The notes: a model not told the origin generated them from the letters alone. 64,000 bases of DNA from Burkholderiales bacterium (GCA_947487165.1 CANKWX010000012.1:1-64000); one strand, 5' to 3'; counted from the first letter of the stretch, positions 8,771 to 18,585 are shown. Translations and numbers: made by a program.

Positions 8771-9915
8771 CTCAACCCCAGCCCGCGGGCGATCATGCCG
8801 CGCAGCACCTCCGGGGTGCCGCCACGCAGTGTGTAGGACGTCGCATCGACGATCGTATGGGCCAGCAAGGCCCGAAAGGGTGCTGCCTGCGCCGAGCCCG
8901 GATCGGTCAGCGCAAGGCCACGCAGCCGCTCCGGGATTTCGCGCTCAAGCGCGTTGCCGAGGTCTTTCATCAGCGCCGCCTCGGTGGCCGGATCACCGCC
9001 GGCGTCGAGCTTGGCGGCAATCGAAATCGCCATGCGCCGCAATGCCGCCAGATGCGCCACCGAGCGGCCGAGCTCGGCCTGCACCAGTGGCGAATCGGCC
9101 CTGGGCCTGGCTCGCAGGCACTCGACCAGCAGTGGAAAGACGCTCAGGAAGCGCTCGGGCCCGCTGCGCTCATAGGCCAGCTCGCCGGTGACCAGCTTCC
9201 AGCCGTCGCCCACCTGACCGAGGACATGGGTGTCCGGCACGAAAACATCGTCGAAGGTGATCTCGCTGAAATCCTCTCGCCCGGAGATGTTGCGGATCGC
9301 CCGGCGTGTGACGCCCGGCGAATGGAGATCAATCGCGAACTGGGTCAGACCGGCATGCCGACGCTTGGGGTCAGCCGGCTCGGTGCGAAACAGACCGATC
9401 ATGATGTCGGCCAGATGGCCGCTGCTCGTCCAGATCTTGCGACCATTGATACGCCAGCCCTTGTCGACCCGATCACCGCGCGACCGCACGCTCGCCAGAT
9501 CGGAGCCGGAATCGGGCTCGCTCATCCCGATTGCACAGAACAGCTCGCCGCGCACGATGCCGGGAAGCACTGCGGCCATGAGCGTGTCGCTGCCGTGGCG
9601 CAGGATCTGCGGACCGCTCTGTCGATCGGCGATCCAGTGGGCACCAACCGGCGCACCGGCCGCGAGCAACTCCTCGACCACCACATAGCGTTCGAGGGTG
9701 GAGCGGGCCTGCCCACCCCATTCACGCGGCCAGGTCAGTCCGATGAATCCGGCCTGACCGCAGCTCCTCGAGAAGTTGCGATCAAAGATCGTCCAGCCCG
9801 AGCAGCTCGGCTTGAACGACCCTGCTGCAAGCTGCTCGCGCAGGAAAGACCTGACCCGTTTGCGCATCTCGTGCGCTGCGGGCGGCAGTTCAACAGCCTC
9901 GAAGGCCAGACTCAT
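8767..9915 (-). CDS. Acyl-CoA dehydrogenase (long subunit of second pair)
   Basis: A 382-residue FAD-dependent dehydrogenase. It has the middle-domain FAD and substrate motifs (GMSEPDSGSDLASV and INGRKIWTSSGHLAD) and ends with GGTPEVLRGMIARGLGLR. The start at 9915 (MSLAFEAVELPP) is preceded by GAGGAG at good spacing; an in-frame start 24 nt earlier lacks this. It is followed with ATGA overlap by a shorter dehydrogenase. A Trp/Phe-rich stretch near the N-terminus (SGWTIFDRNFSRSCGQAGFIGLTWPREWGGQ) matches the substrate-cavity region of the family. Confidence 0.9.
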   Translation of the reverse strand: MSLAFEAVELPPAAHEMRKRVRSFLREQLAAGSFKPSCSGWTIFDRNFSRSCGQAGFIGLTWPREWGGQARSTLERYVVVEELLAAGAPVGAHWIADRQSGPQILRHGSDTLMAAVLPGIVRGELFCAIGMSEPDSGSDLASVRSRGDRVDKGWRINGRKIWTSSGHLADIMIGLFRTEPADPKRRHAGLTQFAIDLHSPGVTRRAIRNISGREDFSEITFDDVFVPDTHVLGQVGDGWKLVTGELAYERSGPERFLSVFPLLVECLRARPRADSPLVQAELGRSVAHLAALRRMAISIAAKLDAGGDPATEAALMKDLGNALEREIPERLRGLALTDPGSAQAAPFRALLAHTIVDATSYTLRGGTPEVLRGMIARGLGLR

Positions 9916-9980
9916 GAATGACTCCTCATCACCGAACACCCCTTGTCGACATCTTGCGACATCACATCGTCACCCCTTGC

Positions 9981-10643
9981 TCAGAGCGACTGCCCGAGGA
10001 AGGCCATCATGCGATCCCAGGACTGCTGCGCGCAGTCGGCGTTATAGACATCGCCGCGACGCTCATTGAAAAAGCCATGCGCCGCATCGTAGCGATAGAG
10101 CTGCGCGCTGCGACCGGCGGCTTTCATCGCCTCCTCCAGGCCGTCGACCGCAGCCGGCGTGCACCAGTCGTCCTGGTTGGCGAAGTGGCCTTGGAAAGGA
10201 ATCTTGATGTCGGCCGGACTGGCAAACGCCGCCGGCGGAATGCCGTAGAAACACACCCCCGCTGCAAGCTCGGGCACATGTACCGCTGCGCCGATGGTCA
10301 GTGCGCCGCCCATGCAAAAGCCCATCACACCCACCTTGCCGCCTTGCGCAGCCAGATACTGAACGGCGCCGCGGATGTCCTGATGGGCTGCCCCCGGGAA
10401 GTCGAGGCCGGTCATGAGATGGTTGGCCTCGTCGGGCTTTTGCGTGACACGGCCTTCGTAAAGGTCGGGCGCAAGCGCGTTGTAGCCGGCGCGTGCGAAG
10501 CGATCGGCCACGCCGCAGATCTGGTCGTTCAGACCCCACCACTCCTGAATCACCACAATGCCCGGGCGGCCTGCGCCAGCTGACGCGAAATAGCCCTTGG
10601 TCTTGCGGCCGTCGGGCCGCGAAAAATCGATCATCTGTCCCAT
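9981..10643 (-). CDS. Dienelactone hydrolase family protein
   Basis: A 220-residue alpha/beta hydrolase. The catalytic triad of the dienelactone hydrolase family is visible: Cys in GFCMGGAL, Asp in ANQDDWCTP and His in DAAHGFFNE, with the oxyanion-side motif VVIQEWWGLNDQ. It would open lactones such as carboxymethylenebutenolide in aromatic catabolism, though many relatives have other ester substrates. The start at 10643 (MGQMIDFSRPDGRK) has AGGAGA upstream; a longer upstream frame has no ribosome site. The neighbours on the same strand are an HCCA-isomerase-like gene upstream and the dehydrogenase pair downstream. Confidence 0.9.
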   Translation of the reverse strand: MGQMIDFSRPDGRKTKGYFASAGAGRPGIVVIQEWWGLNDQICGVADRFARAGYNALAPDLYEGRVTQKPDEANHLMTGLDFPGAAHQDIRGAVQYLAAQGGKVGVMGFCMGGALTIGAAVHVPELAAGVCFYGIPPAAFASPADIKIPFQGHFANQDDWCTPAAVDGLEEAMKAAGRSAQLYRYDAAHGFFNERRGDVYNADCAQQSWDRMMAFLGQSL

Positions 10644-10702
10644 GTCGTTCTCCTGTGTGAATGGTGGTTTGAATGGCGAACTGAATGGCAACGCCTGCGA
10701 AG

Positions 10703-11335
10703 TCAGGCTGGCTGGCCCGCGCGACGCTGCAGCGCATCGCGGATCAGCGGCATCCTGTCGTTGCCGAAAAACATGTCATTGTCGACGAAGATCGTAGGCG
10801 ACCCAAAACCGCCCCGCGCGATCAGCGATTCGGTGTTGGCCCGCAGTGTGTCCTTGACGCTTTGCTCAGAGATGCCAGCAAAGAAAGCCTTGGCATCGAC
10901 GCACAGACGCTCGCAAAGCGCTGCCAGCACCGGGTCCTGCGAAATATCCTGATCGTGCGACCAGTAAGCCTCAAAGGCTGCCTCGGCAAAGGGCACCAGC
11001 AGGCCCTGCGGCTGCAGCCAGATGCAGCCGCGCATCGCCTTGACGCTGTTGACCGGGAAAACCGCGGGCGGAAAGTTGATCTTCAGCCCGCTGAACCTCG
11101 CCCAGTCGCGCAGATCCTTGACCAGATAGGCCTGCTTGGCCGGCACCGGATTGTCGCGCGAGGCATAAACGCTCGGATTGACGCTGTTGAACACGCCACC
11201 GACAAGGATCGGGCGCCAGTTGACTTCAACGCCGAACTCGGCAGCGATTGGCTGCAGGCTGCGAAAACCCAGCCAGGTCCAGGGGCTGGAGCAGTCGAAA
11301 TAGCAATCGAGCAAGCAGGTCTCCAGAAGGCTCAT
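10703..11335 (-). CDS. 2-hydroxychromene-2-carboxylate isomerase-like (DsbA-fold GST kappa family)
   Basis: A 210-residue protein with the thioredoxin-like N-terminus DCYFDCSSPWTWLGFRSLQPIA, in which a Ser replaces the redox Cys as in glutathione-dependent isomerases. The C-terminal block GGFGSPTIFVDNDMFFGNDRM is typical of HCCA isomerases. The family isomerises 2-hydroxychromene-2-carboxylate in naphthalene-type catabolism, but many members act in other pathways. The ribosome site before 11335 is weak. The gene lies 59 nt upstream of the dienelactone hydrolase and may share its transcript. Confidence 0.85.
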   Translation of the reverse strand: MSLLETCLLDCYFDCSSPWTWLGFRSLQPIAAEFGVEVNWRPILVGGVFNSVNPSVYASRDNPVPAKQAYLVKDLRDWARFSGLKINFPPAVFPVNSVKAMRGCIWLQPQGLLVPFAEAAFEAYWSHDQDISQDPVLAALCERLCVDAKAFFAGISEQSVKDTLRANTESLIARGGFGSPTIFVDNDMFFGNDRMPLIRDALQRRAGQPA

Positions 11336-11421
11336 TCAGAGCGGACCCAAGGCTTCACGCAAAGCCAGGCCGTTGCTCTCAGTGCATTGGCCGATCGCGG
11401 CAGCATCGCGTGGCCGGCAGC

Positions 11422-12150
11422 TTATGCCCCCGACAATAACCCATCCAGACGGGCGATCTGTGCCTCAAGGTGGTCGACCCGGGCACGCAGCGTCTCGAAT
11501 TCACGCTGCCAGTCGGGCGATGGCTGGGCGGTGCCCTGCGGCAAGGCCGACCCGGCGCCCTGAGGCAAGTCCAGCCCGGTGCGATATCGCGACCCCGCAT
11601 CATCGGTGACACTGCCACCGATCAGCATCGCCGCGGACGGCTTGCCACAAAGAAGGTGCATCCAGCGCGACTCGCGCGAGCCGGGCTGACGGCTGAGCTT
11701 CACCACGAAAGCCTGCGGCTGTCGTGCCGCGAGTTCGTCGAGATAGGCTTCGACCGCCGAGACATCGGAAAAACGATGCAGCCGTTCGCAGTTGGCCCGC
11801 AACTCGGCGGCAGTCTGCGCCCCGCGCAGCATGAGCGTGGCGATCAGCGCGACGGTCTCGCCCGGCAGTCCCAGGCCGCGTCTGGCATTTTCGGCATAGC
11901 GCATGACCCGACCGCCGCTCGACTCGATCACGAGCGATCGGCGTCGCAATGATTCGAGCGCCGCATGAACGTCACCTTCGCTCATTTCCATCACCGGATC
12001 GCGGCTGGTCTTCTGATTGCAGCCGGCGAGCAGGGCATTGATCGACAGCGGATAGGTGTCGGGGACGGTATGCATCTTCTCGACCAGCACGGCCAGGACG
12101 CGCGCCTCGTCAGGGCTCAGTTCGATCGGGTTGGATTCACTCATCAGCAT
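11422..12150 (-). CDS. yceH: YceH family protein (DUF480)
   Basis: A 242-residue member of the YceH/DUF480 family, recognised by LSPDEARVLAVLVEKMHTVPDTYPLSINALLAGCNQKTSRDPVMEMSE in two winged-helix-like halves and by ALIATLMLRGAQTAAELRANCERLHRF. The C-terminus is a heptad-like helix (FETLRARVDHLEAQIARLDGLL). The function of the family is unknown. Two ATGs, at 12150 and 12144, are possible; GAGG precedes the first at short spacing and the second at ten bases. It is followed 6 nt upstream by the alpha/beta hydrolase gene in the same direction. Confidence 0.9.
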   Translation of the reverse strand: MLMSESNPIELSPDEARVLAVLVEKMHTVPDTYPLSINALLAGCNQKTSRDPVMEMSEGDVHAALESLRRRSLVIESSGGRVMRYAENARRGLGLPGETVALIATLMLRGAQTAAELRANCERLHRFSDVSAVEAYLDELAARQPQAFVVKLSRQPGSRESRWMHLLCGKPSAAMLIGGSVTDDAGSRYRTGLDLPQGAGSALPQGTAQPSPDWQREFETLRARVDHLEAQIARLDGLLSGA

Positions 12151-12156
12151 GCGACC

Positions 12157-13044
12157 TCAGGTCTGATCTTCGGCAAACCGCCGCCAGGCGGCAACGAAGG
12201 CATCGGGCATCTCAAAGTACATCAGCGCACCGGCCTCGAAAGGCTGAAATCGCCAGTTCGGGCGGGACCGCAAAAAATCGGCGCTGCTGAAATCACGAAA
12301 GTCGCCACGCGTGGCATGCGGCACCCAGACCGGCATCTGAAGCTGCGCATAAAGGCTTCGCACATCGGCGGCGAAAAGCCGAAAGCACAGAAACGACAGC
12401 GGCGCATAGCGTGCACCCGGCTGACGTGCGCTCGCCACGCAATAGTCAGCCAGCCCTTCATCGATATCGGGCGAACCCCAGGTGCGCTTCAAAAAGTAGC
12501 GCACGCTCGCACGGCTCGACAAAAGTTCGAACAGGGACTGGCTCCAGAAGGGCCAGGTCAGCACCCGATGCACGCCGGGCACCTCGCGCGATTGACCGGG
12601 CGCGCCGTCGAGCGCGGCCGAGCGTCGATCGAGGCCGGTCGGTGTCACCAGCGTCAGCGTGCGCAAGCGTTGCGGGCGACGCACCGCGGCACGCGCCGCG
12701 AACTCGCACGACAGCGACACCGCGATCAGATCGACCGGCTGCTCGCCGCAAGACTCGGCGATCGCATCGAGTGCGTCGTCGATCGCAGCGGTAAAGAGCG
12801 CAATGTCGTAGTGGCGCTCGCCCTGCTGAGAACCACCGTAGCCCGGCAGATCAATGGCGAACACCCGATGCGTCGCGCTCAGCCGCTCGAAAAGCGGTCG
12901 CACCTCATAGGCCGAGGCGGCGGCGTTGATACTGTGGATAAGGAGCACCGGTGCGCCGCTGCCGGCCTCATAAAGCGCCAGGCGACCCGCAGTGCCGCTG
13001 ATTTCGCGTCGAGTGGCCGCAAGCGGCGAGGGGAGCATTGCCAT
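12157..13044 (-). CDS. Alpha/beta fold hydrolase
   Basis: A 295-residue hydrolase of the alpha/beta fold. It has the oxyanion HG-like segment VLLIHSINAAASAYEVRPLF, then FAIDLPGYGGSQ, and a nucleophile elbow LIAVSLSCEFAA in which Ser sits in S-x-S-C rather than the usual G-x-S-x-G. The start is taken at ATG 13044 (MAMLPSPLAATRREI), where homology begins; upstream in-frame sequence is low-complexity and includes the 23-bp tandem repeat. It lies 6 nt from YceH. The substrate is unknown. Confidence 0.83.
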   Translation of the reverse strand: MAMLPSPLAATRREISGTAGRLALYEAGSGAPVLLIHSINAAASAYEVRPLFERLSATHRVFAIDLPGYGGSQQGERHYDIALFTAAIDDALDAIAESCGEQPVDLIAVSLSCEFAARAAVRRPQRLRTLTLVTPTGLDRRSAALDGAPGQSREVPGVHRVLTWPFWSQSLFELLSSRASVRYFLKRTWGSPDIDEGLADYCVASARQPGARYAPLSFLCFRLFAADVRSLYAQLQMPVWVPHATRGDFRDFSSADFLRSRPNWRFQPFEAGALMYFEMPDAFVAAWRRFAEDQT

Positions 13045-13107
13045 CGGGCGATAATAGCGAATAGGATCGCGGGTTTCGCTTGAGCGACGCTCCCGCCTTC
13101 CGATTGT

Positions 13108-13176
13108 CGGCTCGCTTGTCGGCCGTTGACCGGCTCGCTTGTCGGCCGTTGACCGGCTCGCTTGTCGGCCGTTGAC
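13108..13176. repeat. Three perfect tandem copies of a 23-bp unit
   Basis: Units at 13108-13130, 13131-13153 and 13154-13176 are identical. Each begins CGGCTCGCTTGTCGG and ends CCGTTGAC. They sit in the divergent gap between the alpha/beta hydrolase and malate synthase G genes. The copies are back to back with no spacers, so this is not CRISPR. They could be a set of regulator sites for glcB or a neutral duplication. Confidence 0.9.
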
Positions 13177-13241
13177 CATCTCGTTCAGCGGCGCTTCCCT
13201 CTTTTTCCTCCATTCCATCCGTTTTTTTCAAGGTTCATGCC

Positions 13242-15404
13242 ATGACCGACCGCATCGACACCCACGGCCTGAAGGTCGCCCGCCCGCTGTACGACATGAT
13301 CGAGCGCGAAGCCCTGCCAGGCACCGGCATCGCCTCCGACACCTTCTGGAAGGGGCTCTCATCGCTGGTTCATGAATTCGGACCACGCAATCGGGTCCTG
13401 CTCGACAAGCGCGATGCCCTGCAGTCGATGATCGACGGCTGGCACAAGGCGCGTCGTGGCCAGCCCCACGATGCCGCAACCTACACCGCCTTCCTGGAAG
13501 AGATCGGCTACCTGCTGCCCGAAGGCCCTGACTTCAAGGTCGAAACCGAGGGCGTCGATCCCGAGATTGCCAGCATCCCCGGCCCGCAGCTGGTGGTGCC
13601 GGTCATGAATGCGCGCTATGCGCTCAATGCCGCCAACGCACGCTGGGGCAGCCTGTACGACGCCCTTTATGGCACCGACGCGATGGGCGATGCGCCGCAG
13701 CCCGGCGGCTACGATCCGGTGCGCGGCGCGCGCGTGATCGCCTGGGCCAAAGGCTTTCTCGATGAGATCGCGCCGCTTGCCCGCGGCAGCCATGCCGCGG
13801 TCACCGCTTACAGCATCGTCGATGGCACGCTGGTGGCCCAGACCGCTGCAGGCCCGACCGGCCTGGCCGATGCCTCGCGCCTCGCCGGTTATCGTGGCAC
13901 CGCGCAAGCGCCCTCGGCAGTGCTGCTCAAGCACAACTACCTGCATGCCGAGATCCTGATCGACGCCGCCCATTCGATCGGCAAAACCGATCCGGCAGGC
14001 GTGGCCGACGTGATGCTTGAAGCCGCGATCACCACCATCATGGATTGCGAAGACTCGGTGGCTGCGGTCGATGCCGCCGACAAGGCGCTCGCCTATCGCA
14101 ACTGGCTTGGCCTCATGAACGGCACGCTGGTCGAGACCGTCGCCAAAGGCGGGGGATCCTTCGAACGCCGCCTTGCGACCGATCGCCTCTACACCCAGCC
14201 CGCCGGCGGAACGATGTCGCTCAAAGGTCGCTCGCTGATGCTGGTGCGCAATGTCGGGCATCTGATGACCAACCCGGCGGTGCTCGATCGCGACGGCAAC
14301 GAGGCCTTCGAAGGCCTGCTCGATGCGATGTGCACAGTCACCATCGCCCTGCACGATCTGAAGAAAACAGACGGTATTCGCAATTCAGTCGCGCACTCGG
14401 TCTATATCGTCAAACCCAAGATGCATGGCCCGGAAGAAGTCGCCTTTGCCGACGACATCTTCACGCATGTCGAAGAGGCGCTCGGGCTGCCGGCCAATAC
14501 CGTCAAGATCGGCATCATGGACGAAGAGCGGCGCACCACGGTCAACCTCAAGGAGTGCATCCGTGCCGCGAGCAAGCGGGTGGTCTTCATCAACACCGGC
14601 TTTCTCGATCGCACCGGCGACGAGATTCATACCTCGATGGAAGCCGGGCCGATGGTGCGAAAGGCCGAGATGAAAGCGCAGAGCTGGATTGCTGCCTACG
14701 AACTCTGGAACGTCGATGTCGGTCTGCGCTGCGGTCTGTCGGGTCGCGCCCAGATCGGCAAGGGCATGTGGGCGATGCCCGACCTGATGAACGCCATGCT
14801 GCAGCAAAAGATCGGCCATCCGCAAGCCGGCGCCAACTGCGCCTGGGTGCCGAGCCCGACCGCGGCGACGCTGCATGCGACCCACTATCACAAGGTCGAT
14901 GTGTTTGCGCGCCAGGCCGAGATCATGAAGGGCGGGCCGCGTGCCAAGCTGGCCGATATCCTCTCGATCCCGCTGGCCACCTCCACCGCCTGGAGTGAAG
15001 CCGATCTGAACGCCGAACTCGAGAACAATGCCCAGGGCATCCTCGGTTATGTGGTGCGCTGGGTCGATCAGGGCGTGGGCTGCTCGAAGGTGCCCGACAT
15101 CAACAACGTCGGTCTGATGGAAGACCGCGCAACCTGCCGCATCTCGTCGCAGCACATCGCCAACTGGCTGCATCACGGTGTGGTGTCCAAGGCGCACGTC
15201 ACCGAAGTCATGAAGCGCATGGCGGCGGTGGTCGATGCTCAAAACGCCGGCGATCCGGCTTACACCCCGATGGCACCGGGCTTCGACGGGTTTGCCTTCA
15301 AAGGTGCCTGCGATCTGGTGTTTGAAGGCACGGTGCAACCCTCGGGCTATACCGAGCCGGTGCTCCATGCCCGGCGCTTGCAACTCAAGGCAAAGCAGGG
15401 CTGA
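13242..15404 (+). CDS. glcB: Malate synthase G
   Basis: A 720-residue monomeric malate synthase, the usual length for isoform G. It condenses glyoxylate with acetyl-CoA to malate in the glyoxylate/glycolate pathway. Landmarks are [15 protein letters not shown] near residue 268, [17 protein letters not shown] near 330 (catalytic Arg), the metal and glyoxylate-binding segment around [22 protein letters not shown] near 450, and [20 protein letters not shown] near 630. Its position among acyl-CoA catabolic genes fits growth on acetyl-CoA-yielding substrates. It is transcribed away from the 23-bp repeat cluster. Confidence 0.97.
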   Translation: MTDRIDTHGLKVARPLYDMIEREALPGTGIASDTFWKGLSSLVHEFGPRNRVLLDKRDALQSMIDGWHKARRGQPHDAATYTAFLEEIGYLLPEGPDFKVETEGVDPEIASIPGPQLVVPVMNARYALNAANARWGSLYDALYGTDAMGDAPQPGGYDPVRGARVIAWAKGFLDEIAPLARGSHAAVTAYSIVDGTLVAQTAAGPTGLADASRLAGYRGTAQAPSAVLLKHNYLHAEILIDAAHSIGKTDPAGVADVMLEAAITTIMDCEDSVAAVDAADKALAYRNWLGLMNGTLVETVAKGGGSFERRLATDRLYTQPAGGTMSLKGRSLMLVRNVGHLMTNPAVLDRDGNEAFEGLLDAMCTVTIALHDLKKTDGIRNSVAHSVYIVKPKMHGPEEVAFADDIFTHVEEALGLPANTVKIGIMDEERRTTVNLKECIRAASKRVVFINTGFLDRTGDEIHTSMEAGPMVRKAEMKAQSWIAAYELWNVDVGLRCGLSGRAQIGKGMWAMPDLMNAMLQQKIGHPQAGANCAWVPSPTAATLHATHYHKVDVFARQAEIMKGGPRAKLADILSIPLATSTAWSEADLNAELENNAQGILGYVVRWVDQGVGCSKVPDINNVGLMEDRATCRISSQHIANWLHHGVVSKAHVTEVMKRMAAVVDAQNAGDPAYTPMAPGFDGFAFKGACDLVFEGTVQPSGYTEPVLHARRLQLKAKQG

Positions 15405-15418
15405 GTCGCCTGAGGGTG

Positions 15419-15440
15419 ACGCGGGGCTGCGGCCCCGCGT
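15419..15440. terminator. Strong GC hairpin after malate synthase G
   Basis: The stem ACGCGGGGC, loop TGCG and complement GCCCCGCGT lie between the stop of glcB and the stop of the convergent 5'-nucleotidase gene. There is no T-run on either side, so bidirectional termination is inferred from placement. Confidence 0.5.
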
Positions 15441-15470
15441 GTGCGGTGTGCTCGGTGGACGACACCCCGA

Positions 15471-17432
15471 TCAGGGGTTGACGACAGCACCGGTCGGGCA
15501 GCTCGTGCCACCGGCCCGGCGGATACGCGGCTCGGCCGTGGCAGGCGATGAAGACGAAGACGACCGCGGCGACATCGTCGAAGACGGCAGGTAGGGCCGG
15601 TTCGGCGGCTTGTAGGCGGCGAGATAGTCGGCGAGTGCATCAACATCCGGCGGGCCGCCAATGCGATCGCGTCCGCGCAGGAAGGTCGAAAAACCGTCCC
15701 CCCCGTCGGCCAGATAATTGTTGACCGTGACCCGGTATCGCGAATCGGGTTTCAGCACCCTGCCCTGCATATCGACCAGCGTCTCGGTGCGGCCGTCGAC
15801 AGCGAGTGTCACCGCACTGATGCGGGCATCGCAGGCGGCTGCACCGTCCCATCGGTAGCCGAAACCGGCCGACGGAATCAGCACCCGGGTGGTCGCCGCC
15901 GACTGGCCGCGGCAGCCCGCGAACTGCTGCTCAAGGAGGTCCTTGATGTCCTGCGCGGTCAGGCTCATGGTCACCAGATTGTTGCCGAAGGGCTGCAGCG
16001 CGAAGATCTCGCCGTAGGTCACCGTGCCGTCATCCTTCTTGCCGGGCTGCGACACCATCAGGCCTGCGCCTCGCAATCCGCCCCGATTCATGAAAGCGAT
16101 CGCGGGCGCAGAATGACCGTGGCCATCGCTGCCGCCCGTGGTGTGGGCGTGGGAGTGGGCATCCGAACGCGCGGCCGCCAACTGCGCATCGGCGACGAGC
16201 TCGCCGGCGACCACATTGCAGGCGGCATCGCGCGGCACGGCAGGCAGATCGGCTGCGATCGTGCCGATCACCCGTGCGGCCTGATCGCTCACCAGACGTC
16301 GATAGCCGGCCACGATGCCGGCCACAACCGGATCGGGCTGGATAAGCGCCGGATCGCGAGTCACCAGCAGATTGGTGGCCTTCACCGACAGGACATCGCG
16401 GCTGACCGGATCAAGGCTCAGATCGATATCGGTGAGCAGCCGTCCGAAGGCATTGGCGCTGGTCACCGGCACCGCACGCCCACGTGAATTCAACAGGGTG
16501 CAGACATAGGCCGAATGGGTATGGCCACTGATCACCAGATCGACCGCATCGTCAAAGCCCGCAACGATGCCGGCAATCGGCGAGCCTGAGAGCCCGCCCT
16601 GACAGCGGTTGATGTCCGGATTCGGGCCGCTCTGCATGCCACCCTCGTGTATCAGCACCACGATCGCCTCGATGCCCTGGGCACGAAGTTGCGGCACGAG
16701 CGCATTGACGGTCTGGATTTCATCGCGAAACTCGAGCCCGGCGACCCCGGCCTGGCCGACGATCATCTGGGTGCCGCGCAAGGTCATGCCGATGAAGGCC
16801 ACGGGCACGCCGGCAAAGCGCTTGACGCCATATGCCGGCAACAGCGGCTTTCCCGAGGAGCGGATGATGACATTGGCAGACAGCCACTGAAACTTCGCGC
16901 CTTCGAAAGGCACCGGTGTGCCAACCACGCCGCCCCGGCAGCTGTTCGGATCGATCGCCTTCCCGTCAGCCGCACCCGGTGCCGGTTTGCAGCCACCTGT
17001 CTGCAAACGCAGCAGCTCGGCCTGGCCCTTGTCGAACTCATGATTGCCGACTGAGGTGAATTCGAGGCCGATGCGATTGAGCGTTTCGACCGCCGGCTCG
17101 TCAAAGAAGAGTCCCGAGATCATCGGCGTTGCGCCAATCAGATCTCCTGCGGCCACCACCACGTTGTTCGGATTCGTGGCCTTGAGTCTCGCCACATGGG
17201 CGGCCATGAACTCGGCACCGCCCACCGGCTGCCTGGCCGATACCGGTGCATCGGCGCTGGCGGCAAAGCTTCCCGGCGACTCGAGATGCCCGTGGTAGTC
17301 GTTGAGCGCAATGATTTTGACCGTGACCGGTCGTGAGGCGCCGGGCATGACGCAGGCCCCCAGCCCGATCAGCGCAAGCGCCAATGCCGCCATTGCGGCC
17401 CTTCCTGTGAATGCTCTGCGAATGCTTTTCAA
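15471..17432 (-). CDS. 5'-nucleotidase/2',3'-cyclic phosphodiesterase family lipoprotein
   Basis: A two-domain metallophosphoesterase of about 653 residues. The N-terminal calcineurin-like domain has IALNDYHGHLE, a GDLIG metal site, SVGNHEFDKG and VISGHTHSAYVC. The C-terminal 5'-nucleotidase domain has MNRGGLRG and TYGEIFALQPFGNNLV and ends in a proline/serine-rich tail. An N-terminal signal ends in the lipobox LGAC, so the mature enzyme is probably lipid-anchored in the periplasm, where it would hydrolyse nucleotides. The start is proposed as TTG at 17432 (MKSIRRAFTGR...), because AGGAG lies six bases upstream and this gives a normal signal-peptide n-region. ATG 17393 would also work but has no ribosome site. 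Confidence 0.85.
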   Translation of the reverse strand: MKSIRRAFTGRAAMAALALALIGLGACVMPGASRPVTVKIIALNDYHGHLESPGSFAASADAPVSARQPVGGAEFMAAHVARLKATNPNNVVVAAGDLIGATPMISGLFFDEPAVETLNRIGLEFTSVGNHEFDKGQAELLRLQTGGCKPAPGAADGKAIDPNSCRGGVVGTPVPFEGAKFQWLSANVIIRSSGKPLLPAYGVKRFAGVPVAFIGMTLRGTQMIVGQAGVAGLEFRDEIQTVNALVPQLRAQGIEAIVVLIHEGGMQSGPNPDINRCQGGLSGSPIAGIVAGFDDAVDLVISGHTHSAYVCTLLNSRGRAVPVTSANAFGRLLTDIDLSLDPVSRDVLSVKATNLLVTRDPALIQPDPVVAGIVAGYRRLVSDQAARVIGTIAADLPAVPRDAACNVVAGELVADAQLAAARSDAHSHAHTTGGSDGHGHSAPAIAFMNRGGLRGAGLMVSQPGKKDDGTVTYGEIFALQPFGNNLVTMSLTAQDIKDLLEQQFAGCRGQSAATTRVLIPSAGFGYRWDGAAACDARISAVTLAVDGRTETLVDMQGRVLKPDSRYRVTVNNYLADGGDGFSTFLRGRDRIGGPPDVDALADYLAAYKPPNRPYLPSSTMSPRSSSSSSPATAEPRIRRAGGTSCPTGAVVNP

Positions 17433-17512
17433 AACCGGCTCCTGCCTGACCGTGAGACGATCGGGATCCTTGACCTGATCCTTCCTGCTCCCTCTTTTGC
17501 GGCCCCGATACG

Positions 17513-18298
17513 ATGACACAGAGCCTGCGCTTTCTTCGCTACAACATCATTGACGGCATTGCCGAGATCCTCATGGACAACGGCCCGGTCAACGCCCTGA
17601 GCGTGCCGATGCTCGATGAACTGCTTGCCTGCTTCGAAACCGCCGCGACCGATGACTCGGTACGCGCGATCATTCTCGGCAGCGCCGTGCCGGGCCGATT
17701 TTGCGCCGGCCTCGATCTGAAAGCCTTCGCCAATGACGATACCGATGGCGTTCGCGCGCTGCTTGAGCGCCTCTACACGCGCTTTACCGACCTTCAATAC
17801 CGGCTGGGCAAGCCATCGATCGCTGCTGTCAACGGCACGGCGCGCGGCGGCGGCATGACGCTGTCGATCTCGTGCGACATGATCGTGGCCGACTCGGGCG
17901 CCGACCTCGGTTATCCCGAAATCGATGTCGGTCTGCTGCCGGCGATCCACTTTGCGCATCTGCCGCGGATCGTCGGCAGGCACCGTGCTTTCGATCTGCT
18001 TTTTACCGGCCGCACCTTCGGCGCCCCCGAGGCCTTCGAACTCGGTTTGGTCAGCCGCCTGGCCGCACCGGACACAGTGCTCGCCGAGGCGCATGCACTT
18101 GCTCAGGTGCTGGCGGCCAAACCGCCCAGGGTTCTGCGGATGGCGCGTGAGGCCTTCATGCGGGAATGCGACTCCGACTATCGCCGCGGCGTGGCAGCAG
18201 CGGTCGAGAACTTCTGCAACGTCGCTGCCACGCCCGAATCGAAAGCAGCCATTGCTGCCTTCGTCGAGCGTCAGGAGCAACGCAGGCAAAAGCGCTGA
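17513..18298 (+). CDS. Enoyl-CoA hydratase/isomerase family protein
   Basis: A 261-residue crotonase-fold protein. The two oxyanion-hole segments are visible: PGRFCAGLDLKAF near residue 62 and NGTARGGGMTLSISCDMIVAD near 107, followed by LGYPEIDVGLLPAIHFAHLPRIVG. The C-terminal helices are complete. The family hydrates or isomerises acyl-CoAs. It is divergent from the nucleotidase gene, with only about 80 nt between the proposed starts. The substrate is not predictable. Confidence 0.9.
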   Translation: MTQSLRFLRYNIIDGIAEILMDNGPVNALSVPMLDELLACFETAATDDSVRAIILGSAVPGRFCAGLDLKAFANDDTDGVRALLERLYTRFTDLQYRLGKPSIAAVNGTARGGGMTLSISCDMIVADSGADLGYPEIDVGLLPAIHFAHLPRIVGRHRAFDLLFTGRTFGAPEAFELGLVSRLAAPDTVLAEAHALAQVLAAKPPRVLRMAREAFMRECDSDYRRGVAAAVENFCNVAATPESKAAIAAFVERQEQRRQKR

Positions 18299-18526
18299 GG
18301 CCCGGGCTGGTCCTTTCAAACCGCGACCTGCGATCCATCAGAAGCACATCAAAACTAAAATATCTTTAGAATCAATTGTCTGAATAATAGTCTTGAGAAA
18401 ACAGCTCAATTTTGATCACAGACAATACTGGTGAAAAAAGCCAGTCCGGAAAGGTAATACGGATAGTCACACCGAATGAGCCGTTTTAAAGTCGAGTGCA
18501 AAAGTGCAATCAGTCGCGCAATACCC

Positions 18527-18555
18527 TTGTCATCAAAGCGTTTTTAATGTCTAAT
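18527..18555 (+). promoter_or_regulatory. Sigma-70 promoter of the H-NS-like gene
   Basis: TTGTCA at 18527-18532 and TCTAAT at 18550-18555 are separated by 17 nt, which is near consensus. Transcription would start near 18562, giving a leader of about 24 nt with CGGAG before the ATG at 18586. The surrounding 18,340-18,560 segment is clearly more AT-rich than the neighbours, as is usual for genes bound by their own H-NS-type product. Confidence 0.7.
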
Positions 18556-18585
18556 CCGCGCTCGCTTATTACATCCGGAGTTGAC

